64,000 bases of DNA, taken from contig CM048591.1 of the NCBI GenBank assembly GCA_026413225.1, positions 40,664,803-40,728,802 of the forward strand, read 5' to 3'. Shown here piece after piece: positions 15,101 to 27,100 of the stretch (its first letter is position 1; every line of letters begins with the position of its first letter). The stretch is from Otis tarda. Its lineage: Eukaryota; Chordata; Aves; Otidiformes; Otididae. The translations under genes were made by a program, and so were the position numbers. The notes beneath the pieces were generated by a model. The model saw nothing but the letters and a program-made list of their open reading frames with translations, did no database searches and was not told the origin of the DNA.

Positions 15101-18100
15101 AATCTTTCTCCTTTTTTTTTGGTAAGAAAATGAATTCCAAAACATCCCCTTTTCTGTTTTAAAGTGTACTACTAAAATGCTAGCAAGCCAACAGTCAGCT
15201 CTAATGTGCAGACTTCTGTAACAACTTTGCATTGCTTTTGCTTCTTAAATTTGTACATATTTACATTTCGTTGTTTTTTTTTTTCCCGAGGAGCCTTTAA
15301 AAAATTCTGCAATGTAATATGCAATTCTAATTTTACTCTGTTGTGTGGCTCAGCACAGTACCACCACCATTGTCCAACTTAAAAAAGCATGTTGCCTTGT
15401 GTAATGACTGTCATGTTTTGTGATAGCAGCCACTGGTTGAAAGTGGCTAAAGTTGGAAAATTGTATATTTCTTATTAGTTTTCTCTACTGAGAATTCCAA
15501 GACAGAACTACTCTTGAAGAAATGTTTTGAAAGCTCCAAACAGGGTTGTAATTCTCCCTGTAGACAGTCAAATGACAAAGTAATGAATTGCGTAATTTTT
15601 TTTTTTTGTTTGCAGATTTTAATTTCTGATGTAGTATGTTGGATGTCTTAATCTTATTTTACTCTCAAGTGTACTAATGTTTTTGCTACTTAGTGTTTCT
15701 GGTTCTAGAGATACTTATCTGCTTTGGATAAGATTCAGTATATTACTATCTGAACATCTGAAGCAGTTTGAATAGCATAATATTTTCTAATGGGGAAAAA
15801 AAGATTATTCTCTGCTCTTGTGTTACTTTTGTGCATACAGGTCTGGTGACTGGCCCCACTGCAGTCAGTGTATTGTAGCATTTTCAACAGATTTTTGGAT
15901 TAGATAGGAATAAAACTTCTTTTACAAATTTAGAGATTGTATATGCTGTTTAAAAGAAACAGGATAGAGGTGATTTCATGTGCTCACACTATGTTCTAAA
16001 CTAGAATATCGCTTCAGAATTTTTGTTTTCTAGGCTTTTATTTTGCTTTAATTAAGAAATTTGCCAGAGAAACAAATACTTCTAAACTAATGCTTCTGCT
16101 TTCTTCTTCCCTTGCCATGCTTTCAGAAAAGACAGGCCTACAGGGAATGGACTAAGACTCACAATAGTAGTGATGATGATGACAGTTAGGATAATACGGA
16201 CTGTTACAGATGGCCTTTGTCATGTTCTTTTGAACTTCAAGTATTAAATGTTGCTGATATATTTCCCACTGAGGAACTGAGGTTCCCTGATATTAAATTC
16301 TTATTTTTAAAACTGTACAAAAAAAATGTGGGAAAATAAACTGTATGATGATGAGTGCTAGGCAAAGGAGCAGAGAATATAATAAAAATAGTCTTATAGA
16401 TAAAACTGCATATTATATTAAAATAGTATTGAATAATATAAAAATAGTAATACTATTACTTAGAGTTTATTTCCAGATATGTTTATATCAAGTGTATGTA
16501 ATGTTTTTGTATTTACATAAGTGTTTGACAGGTTTTATTTATACTTTGCTAGTTGGAATGCTTTTAAATGTGTTTAGTAAGACTTTACTGACTTGTACAG
16601 TCATTATTGGTGTTAAAATGCTGTTTGACTGTTTTATTTATTTCATATTTCAAAAATATTTTGTCTGCTTTTCTTTCTAACAATAAACATGTCTAAAGTA
16701 TATCTAAAATGGATTCATCTGTTCTGTTCCAACATTGTTTCTCATGTTTCCTGGAACTAGATTGTGTAAAAACATTAAATGGCCTATAAAAGTATTTTTA
16801 AACACATATAAATACATATGTTTTGAAAGGAACACTTAACATAAACCTTTAATTTTTTTTTAATTTATAATCTATTTTACTATTATTTTAAAATATTTAT
16901 TTTATGTATCCTTTGGAATCCTTAGATGTGTGAAATAATGATTTGTTTGGTTTTTTTTTTTTATTGTGACCATGAATTATTTGGTTCTTTAAATCAATAT
17001 TTTATTGTTTTCATAGCAACAAAAAAAAAGTAAAAATCCACCCTAGAACTAAACCCTATGTAAAATCATCGAGAACTGGAGAAAACACCAATGCTTTTTA
17101 CAAGACTCTGTGTAGTAAATCATATGTAACATGCAAAAGTATTTCATTTTTTTTATTTACCTAGATGGGGGGAGGGGCGGGCGAAATAGCAACACTGAAC
17201 CACTATAATTCTATATTGTTAATTCTACAATATCGTTTTTTAAGTTATTTATTTCTTTATAAATTGTTTTATTCTGTACTCACTGGAATGCTTGCACAGT
17301 TTTTTCATTCTTTTTTGTGGTTTGTTGCTAAATTTTGATTTTTCTATTGCATTTTAAAGACATCTTGCAATAGCTATTTATGTATCAATAATTACTGTAG
17401 TAATTCTTTAGAATTGATCTAAAACAATAAGAGCTTCTGAATTGTTTGCGTATTTACCGAAGGTGATGTCATGCCCTTCATTGTCTATTGTCTTCCAGTT
17501 ATCAAAATTCAGAGGGAAGAACTGTTGAAATCCATAGGATAATTTATTCTGACACTATGTCTTCAAAAGCTGCTGTACAGTCTGATCTCTTGGGCAATAG
17601 TCAAGGCAATATACGCCTGTAATCTCCAAAATAAAAAAGGGGCCAAACTCAACCTGAGAACTTGTTTTAGCTGAAACTACTGATGCTTAAGTAGATTAGT
17701 ACACATCATGTGTTGCTACTTATTTTGTAATACTGACATCTCAAAAGGATGTCTTGCAGAAGTAGATAATAGGCTATATTGCGATGTGTTACTGCCTGAA
17801 ATATTTTTTGAAGGATTTTGAATATTTCATATAAAAATGGATCTCAGGTTTTTCTTTGAAGAATGTAGGAAATGGTTTTGAGTTCAATCCTGAAAAAAGA
17901 CACATCATGCCTAAAAGTTGAGGAAATTGTTAGGTAAAACTTCATGGAAAGGTTACTGCTCCATTTTATTAATTTTACCAGGTTTTGGGAACTTTGAATA
18001 TGTTATAAGACATTTTCTTTTTCCTTTCTGACTTTTTAGTGTAATTTCTTTCTTATCTATAAAATTTTGTTGTTCTTCTGTAATGACCCATCTTACTAGA

Positions 18101-21100
18101 CCATACCAGTCAATTTTATAACAAAATATGTTTTTTCCTCAAACAGCTTTAGAAAGAAATATAATCATTTTTTTTGACTGAAAAAACATCCCTGCAACAA
18201 TAAGAATTTTATTTTTAGAAATGATACATCTTTTACTATCAAATTGACCTAACTTATAATTCTACAAATCATTACAGAATGTGGAAGTAAAATTTATGAG
18301 GAATGGTAGCACTTCTGGGTCTCAGGTGTCACTAATTGAAGTTCCACTGCAGTATAACTAAAATAGTGTAGTTGGCAATTGTGATTATATATCTTTGTTT
18401 ATTTTGTCTCTTTCATAGATTATAGTTCTATTTTTCAACTTTTTACATTAATTAAAATTTTATTTGTTTCTTGAGTCTAGCTTCCTCTGAAAATATGTTG
18501 GGAAAATAAAGAATTTGGATTTAGGGTAAGAAAAAATTGTATCAGCTGGGATATTAGGATTTAATTTCTCTCTAAATCATGGAAGCAAAAGCTGTGAAAA
18601 GTCCAATAGCTAACTAGCCCAAACTGATGCACCAAAACTGGAGGAAAAAAAAAAAAAATTAGAGATTATTTTCTGTAGGGATATAAAGTGACATATAAAA
18701 AAATACAGGCATTTTTTTCAAATGTATTTGAAAAATACATTTAAATTTATTTTAATAGTTTAACTATTTTAATAGTTTAACATTATTTAAATGTATTTTA
18801 ATAGTTTAACTTTTAGCTGCATATTTTTTTTACCACTTTTTCACTGATGAACTGAAGTCCAGAACTGTTGCTGAAAACTCGAGAAGTAAGTGCAATCCTT
18901 TCAGCTCTGGTTGCCGAGTTTTCTGCTGTCAATTAAAGAACAAGTTGATTCAGCTTTTCCCAAGTTTTGAGTTTTACTCTTTTGGTGACTTGTATCATGG
19001 TAACTTGAATTTATATGCTTCCTTGTTGCTGAGGTGAAGAATTAGCTGTGCTCTTTATCTTTGATGTTATCTATTTACATCCCTTTTGATCAGGGTTCTT
19101 TGATCTTTATGTTTTCTCAAGAGGCTCTGTAGACTTAAGTCAGTGCAGAGGGATGCTATAGACAGTTTCTTGGATCATTTAAATGACTGTTTATACTTTT
19201 GTTGTTACTGGTCATTTATAGGAGCTATAGACCTGCCAGAAATCACTGGTCTTTGCCCTGCAAGGGAATAAAACTGAAAAATAGGCTGGTCTCATGCTTA
19301 CAAACATAAGTGATTAGCACTTGAATCATGAAATCAGTGTTCTCGGTGTCACAACTCAGTGCCTATCCAAAACCAAAATAAATACAAAACGTTTTTTTAT
19401 TTTTAGTTTGCCTTAATAGTGTATGAGTTTGTGAGGGCTCTTTTACAGTATTGTGTAAGGTTGCTGCCCAACTATGCTGCAGTCTATGTAAGCTTGTAGA
19501 GAAGACAATCCTTCAAAGCCATGCTTCAATACTGTATCCAACTGTACTGGAGATGTTCAGCTTTCAGTGCAGTGATCCTTTTTGGGTCGTGAAGTAAGCT
19601 TCAGATCAGGTGGCAGAATGTTGAAATGGGTTGAACAGACCCTTGTTTCTTAGTATTCATACTTCAGTCTGCCAGGAAGAACATCTGAGGAGTGGGAAAA
19701 GTGTGTCATACTCCTTTCTCTCCTTCCCTCCCCCCTCCATGGGCTTGCATTCACATCTAAGCATAAACATCTACATCATGTAGTACTCCAAAACTGAGAT
19801 TTCACTTCATGAAATTATAGGCAGAAATTCTTTCCAAAGTTCAAATTTACTTCATTTTTATTTGAAATAGTCCTGACTCTTACCAGGCATCCCTTCATAC
19901 ATGCTATCTAGTTTACTGCTCCCGTAGTTGAGTCAGAGCTGTCACTATCCGTCCTTCTTTGGAAAACCTGTTGTGTCTAGGTTAAAGGAAAGAGCAGGAT
20001 CCTTACCACTTAAATGTTCGATACTTGGAAATTATTACATAGCCGTTGCACATCCCACAAAGACCACCTGCATGTATTTATGGCAAGCTGACTGAGACTA
20101 GCTAACACCAATTGCTTCAGGAGAACGTGGAAGTTTGTGTGACTCAGTTTCATTTAAGCTTATATAGGGTAGAAGAGCAAGTAAAAACTGGAAGTGTCCT
20201 AGGAAAAGCATACACCAGCTTGTTTGCTGACAGAGAACACAGAAAAGAAAACAAATATTTTTCCATTTCCCTGCTGATACAGTAATCACTTCAGATGCTA
20301 CAAATCAAATAATTTCGGTTTTATTGTCAGGAAACATAAAGAACATCTAGATGTGGCCATTATAATGGCCATCATAGATCAGTGTGATTTCTCCATTCAG
20401 CTCATCAAATGAGATAATCTGCTGGTATTCAGATAAAAAATTGACCAAGATAATGCTGACAGTGAGCACAGGCAAATTATGTATCTGTTGTGAAGCAAAA
20501 ACTTTTGTGTTCTGAAAGACAGATGCTGTCCTAATTTTTACTGTCTTGCATACTGTGGCCTTAGATTAAAATGTTAACCTTGACCACAAATTTTGGTTGA
20601 TTTGAACAAAACCATGTTGATTTCAGCATGGCTGAATCAAATCTTGAATTCAGGTACTAACACATCATGTACCAAAGCTTTGCTTTTTATAGAATGACTT
20701 TGCATGTTAGGATAACTGGAATGAGAGAGTAGGCAACAAAGGATTAATGGTAGCTCTTATTAATAAAAGATGAGGAGAGAATTTTGCATGGCAGAAAAAG
20801 GAATGTTTTACATGTTACTTATTTCTTTACTGAATAGTTTTTCACTTTTTCGCACACATACTCAGCTAGATCTAACAAGTGACCTGGGTACTGCTTAGGA
20901 TTATTGAATGTTTCTGTGGGGAAATTTAAATATGTAATTACACCAGGTTGGCCTGCTGAAAGTAGCAATTCTACAGTTTTTTAAGAAGTCACCTTATAAT
21001 TTGAGATGAAAGATCATAGAATGGTTAGGATTGGAAGGGACCTTTAAAGGTCATCTAGTCCAATATCCCTGCAAAGGAGCAGGGACATCTCCAAATAGAC

Positions 21101-24100
21101 CAAGTTGCTCAGAGCTCCGTCCAGCCTGGCCTTGAACATTTCCAGGGATGGGGTATCCGCCACCTCTCTGGGAAACCTGTTCCAGTGTTCCACCACCCTC
21201 ACTGTAAAAAAACGTTTTCCTTATATCGAGTCTGAATCTGCCTCCTATTTTAAAACCATTACAGTAGCAACAATGGTCAATTGCCTTCAGAACACACATT
21301 TGGACAGTAATCAGTTCATAAGGAAATACACTGGCAATGTAAAATCCAATTGAAAACTTCAAGTTAATCTGAACATAGAAAGAAGAGAGTAGCAGATTCA
21401 TAACCACTTTTAAAGTAGTTATGGTCTTTACAGAATTTTTTTACATGTTGTTTTAGTTGAGATGAGTTCAAGAAGTATATAAAACATTCTGACTTTTGTA
21501 TCACACATACTAATTAGTATATTTTAGAACTATAACCAGGATCATAGATTTTAAGTTTTGTCTCCACTACCTACACTCTGCTCTGCTTAATTTCTAACTC
21601 TCTCAAAGACCTCTGTGTTTGCTACTTCACAAATTAGGAGCTTGTGATGCGATTAGGAGTCTTTTGAAATGCAGAGATGCCCCTTTTAAGACCCTGAGGA
21701 TATTTGCATATCCATCTCTGCACAAATTATCACACCTACTGGTAGGTAGGTGTGACAGCTAAGCATTTGTAGTACAGGTAAGAGTAATTTGCAAAGGAGG
21801 GGATTTTAGCTTGAATTACTTCACATTTTACAGCTGCTGGAGTGTTTTGTTTTTTTTTTTTATCCAATTGATTCATTCATTTTCCGTGTCTTGTTAATGA
21901 ACCATAACATATACTAAAGTCATCAGGTTATCAAACCTTTTTAAATTTGAAATACAGAAGTTGTGTTTTAAAAATTAGTGTTTGTTTTCTTACAGTGGTG
22001 AAATTAATACTGAAGAAACAATGATCGATCAATGTTAACTTTCATAGTTTTGCAACACCAAACTGAGGTCCAAGTTGCTGTCTTTCTCCAAACAATTAAT
22101 AGCTAAATACTGAAAAAATTTTAAAACATAGTTATGCATCTATATTGAGGGTTCAATTATATATCCTTTTATGTTTGAGTTGTATAAGCCACTTTGGTAG
22201 GAGAACACAGTAATGATCTTGCTATAAGAGTTATCAGCAGTAAATTGATGTTTCCCTCTATGATATATTTTGAAAGGAATCAGTGCAAATCTAATGCTAA
22301 AAGGGTTAAAGATTGTAAATGAGGTGTAAAAAAATCTAAAAGGCGGAAAGTTCAGAAGTAGTTACTGTTCAGCTTTGGCAAAGATACAAGTGTTATAATG
22401 TGCTTGGTCAGCAAGATAAATCACTAGCATTGTCACAGTCTTGCAGATTAAATGCAACAATATGTATTTGTTATTTCCTCCTGACCACCCTTGCTCTGTC
22501 CACGCACATTCTGTAAGTTCCTGTCAGCCTTCTCCTCCCTTTCCCTGTCTTCCTCGCTCAGCCGCTAGCACTGGAAGTCCTCAGGACACAAAACTAGACT
22601 GGTGGCGGGTTCCCAGGTCAGATACCCTCTCCCTGATGTCTGTGCATATCACCTTCTCTGTCTTCTAACCATCCAACGTGTTGTCTGCTGAAATGCCGTA
22701 GAGGCTGCCTTGAGGGTGGATTTTTTTTTTTAGTTATTTAGGACCAAGCTTCTACTTCATATGAGAGGCAAGGAGAGACTCAAATTGGGGGCTTGGCAGC
22801 CCCTAGACAAAGCCTGAATGAGGAGTTTTAAAAAAAAAAAACCCACCACAACAGACTACCACCCTCCCGGTTCTTTCCCATGCCTTTAATTCCTTATTCC
22901 TATGCCATTCTTGCTGTATCCATTCTGCCCCTGACACTAGCTCTTGCAGAAATAAATTCAGGCAGTGACTTAGGTGGGCAGGTGCGTGATCAATAGATGT
23001 GATTTTGTAGCCCAGCGGAGCTGGGGAGAGAGAAATAATCTGAACTTTCTGTGAGCTTTCTGGAAAGCTGTCTTTCGGCGACCTGTTACTCAAATGTTCT
23101 TGCCTTTTAGTCATTAAAGAATCGGTACCTTTGAGGGAAAGCATCATGTAAAAAAATCTGCTTGGGCGAGTGGAGTTATCCATGCGGCCAAATTTGGAGT
23201 TGTAGGATGGGCCTAATTAAACGTCTTTATAATTTCACAGTGGTGATGAATACTCTTTACATGGTTTTGCTATTTTAACTGCATTGAGAACTAACATACA
23301 TGTTTTTAAATATTCCCATGTGTATTTGAAGCAATATATTTGTAGTTAACAGTTTATTGCATCATACTGGTTTATACTAATCTATTTTTGCTTCCAGTTT
23401 GTAGCAGATGGGAAGTGTGCAAGCAGTCATGTTGTTGTGCTGAACTAAGATGCAACACTCTTGATTTGATCACTAATTTAATCACTCCTTTATCAGAAAG
23501 TCAGAAATCCAATGGTTGCCTAGCCATGTTAAAGTTACACAGCCTCTGTTTTTAAAAATTATTCATCTGCTGTCATGGATCCTTTAAATTTATTGCACAC
23601 TAAAGAATATTCTACTACAATATTCACAGTAATTGTAGGAAAAGATTGAGTAAGTTCAGGGAGAAACAAAAGAATATGAGGAAATGCTAATCATTACCTC
23701 AAGTGCATTACTAAGTCCCACTGTCTACATGATAGTGGGTTCTTGTATACAGTTAGGTATAGATTTATTCCCAGAGTTAATTACTCCAGTGTTTTGGAGG
23801 TGACTTGTCGTAGGTTAGGAAATGAATGCTTATTTCTTCTGTTGTCTCAGGACTGTGTGAGTCACCAGAAGTTCAGTGTGTACATAAAAATATGTATAAA
23901 ACTGAGTCCTGAAATGTGCTATGTGCTCTGTTATAACTTATATTTTTGGGGGATAAATACATTTTAAGCACAAAATTAGTATATGAATTTATACTAGCAT
24001 ATTCAAAGCTATAAAACTTTTTATCTCTTTTAGAAAATTGAGAATGGAAGATTTGCAAAACTCAGATATATTGCACATGCTATGGTCAACAGTACAGATC

Positions 24101-27100
24101 TGTTAATGGTGACAAAAAGGTAAATAGTTTTGACTCAGTTTGAAGTAATTATTATTATTCAATCATTAAAATGTGCATGCCTTGATAACTGTTGATCAGT
24201 AACTGTGCTTTGACATGCCTGTCATGTACGTAGATAAAATAATGGGGAAGGCATGCTTAGTGTACTGTTAATGATCCTGTTCGGAAGTGGCATTTTTTAG
24301 CACAAGAGTCTGTTATGATGAGCATCATAGTAATTTTTCTGTGTAAGGAGAGACAAGGAATGTTAGTTTTATGATTTCTTCAGCTGAGAAAGATTTGTTT
24401 TAGATCTAATGAGGCTGAAGTCAATGGAACTGTGGGATTCACTTATAAATTAGCATATTGAAGGAAAAAAGGATAATACAGGAACAGATCCTTCTGAAAT
24501 AAAATGTCTGCACAACTTTTTGTAGAAATACAGCTAGAAGTAGTGTTACAGTTTTGCCATAAAACACAGTATTTTAATTAAGTTAGAGGAACGTTCACTC
24601 TTTTGAAAAGTATGCTGTATGGTTGTTACATCATTAGATGAGAACTATTTTGGAACAATGAATGACTTCACTAGAGTTAGGGTAACTTAATAACTTTTAA
24701 GTATTTTTACCTTAATTTTTAAATTATTTATGTTATTTTCCGATGTCTAGTGGTGTGTTATTTGTGACAAAAGGGACATTTGGACAGCTGACATGTGAAT
24801 GGCAGTACACTTACGATGAATTTACCAAAGAACCATTCATCGTTGATGGCAGAAGACTCCGCATTGAAGCCAAGGTATGTTATCTAATAATGTTTTGTTT
24901 TCTTTTTGTGTTACTGTTTATAGCATTGAACTTTGAATTCCTCATCTCTCTCCTTTGAATTCTTGATCTCTCCTCTAGTTGAGATGCACTCAACTAGGGA
25001 GAAGGGAGTTTAAATTTGGCATGAGCAAACTCTTCTGATAACTAGCTTCTGACTGGTCTAAGCAGAATAGCGACTTGGTGCTTGCAGAAGAAATTTTTCC
25101 TTGAGCCCTGGGAATTTGCAGTTCATGGTGTATGTGTAATTTGGAAAATGATGGTACAACAAAACTCTCCCCAGATGTTTCAGAATATTTATATTACACA
25201 CTCTGGCATTGTCGAAATATGCCAATAGGTGGAAATAAATCTACCTTGTTGTGATCAAAAGATTCAGATATATCAGACCAATAAATTTGCATGTGCTGTG
25301 CTTCAAGGATTTATTTTTTTTCATTTGCTAGTAACCAAATTCTCAAAAAGTATAACAAGGAATCAGTATCTTCATAAAAACTGTAATATATGATTATCCC
25401 TTTCAAGGCAAGTTAAAGAATGTTGCTCTTTGTTGCAATTTTTCCTTTTAAAAAATACCCCAAACTTTTCCATTGGTAAATTGGCAAAGAACGTAAGAAG
25501 AAAGATGACTGCTGATGACTGAGTGTACTTACAGAGGCAAAGTTCCCTAAGAAAAAATAGTTCTTAAATTCTTGATGAGGCGGTAACTGAATTTATTTGC
25601 CACTGTTTTATTTTGTTTCTGCTTTTAATAAGCTTCATGTGTTTAATTACACATCTCGATTGTCAAGACAGTCTTGACAGTGTACTAAGTCATCCAATTT
25701 TTCACTCAGATTACTTGTTTCTATTGCAGAGAGCATGAAAGGCAGAGCCATATTGGTTTGGAATCCTCCAAACTGGATTTCTGACTGCAAGTCAGCTTCT
25801 ACAGGATGAAATAATTCTTAGTTTCTGCCATTTCAAACAATGCCAAACACATAACCATCTTTACCCCTATACAGCGGTCATTTCAGAGTCCGTTCAAATG
25901 TCTGCAGTATGCTCTTTATTGAAATCTATGTTGAAAACTGTACTTTGCAAAGCACTGCTTATATTTTATTTCTGAAGCCTAAGTTGCTATTTTCACTACC
26001 TAAGACCACTCTTAGCAAGTCAGCATTGGTGGAATGTCCAGCCAGGTAATGACTTAAAGGAGAATGAAAAATTGCAACCTTAGGGAGTACTGGATTTTGT
26101 TACCCCACATACTCCATTACCTGCCTTCTCTTCCTACGCACTTTTATAGTCCAGTCTCCAGAGCTTCGGTGGTAAAAAGGGAAGTCTGTCATTGGTGGAG
26201 TGTACCACTCCACTGTGCTTTCATGCAGAAAATGAAGTTTTTATGGCCGTGTGCATGCAATGTGAACGTACTCAGATTAGTGTAGTGGGTACAAGTTGCT
26301 GTCTGAACCATATAGCTGCCTTAATGGTAAATAACTTCTTAGTCATAAAGTTTGAAGATACTTACTTCAATTTTGACTTACTAGTTTTTTTTTTTTTTTT
26401 TAGGAACGAGTTAAGTCTGTGTTCCACGCCAAAGAATTTGGAAAAATTATTAATTTTAAAAGTCCAGAGGATGCTAAGGTAAAGTCTAAATACTGTTACA
26501 ATTATACTGTGCTAAATTTGGCTTAAAAACTGAAACAGGAATATTCTTAACGGGAAACTACACAGATGGAAATGGCAATGATCTATTCAGAACTGAATTT
26601 AAAAAATACTCAATTCCAGATGTTTCCTTACATAAATCTTTGCAATTATAACTGTCTATCAAACAGCTGTTTTAACAGTACTGCTAACAAAAAGTAAGCA
26701 ATCAAGAATGTGAATTAAAATAGTACATTTTAATAGAATAAACAATATATGTAAGTTTAATTCTGGGGTGGGGAATGTATCATTCCTCTGTTCCTCAAAA
26801 TACAGTTCAGTTGAAGAACAAAGAAAATTCCTACTAGAAATACAAACAGCTTTAGTATATTATATTACTACTATTATTATACACATATTCTATATACAAT
26901 CATAGAATCATTAGGTTTGGAAGGAACCTTCAAAAGTCATCTAGTCCAGCTCCCCCTGCAAGGAGCAGGGACATCTCCAACCTGATCAGGTTGCTCAGAG
27001 CCCAGTTCAGTCTGGTCTTGAATGTTTCCAGGTATGGGGCATCTACCACCTCTCTGGGCAACCTGCTCCAGACCTGCTCCAGTGTTGCACCACCCTCATT

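Larger units (their letters stand above)
13902..24033 (+). other. Large VPS13A intron (10.1 kb)
   Basis: It carries the alternative last exon at 16127 with its UTR, a three-copy repeat at 18749-18810, a CR1 at 21012-21263 and a hairpin at 21730-21755. The rest is AT-rich with no recognised feature. Confidence 0.7.

Noticed and set aside
16345..16680. 111-codon open frame, hydrophobic, in the UTR of the short VPS13A transcript
   Set aside because: Very AT-rich sequence gives Ile/Leu/Phe/Tyr-rich chance frames; no recognisable similarity and no own promoter signal.
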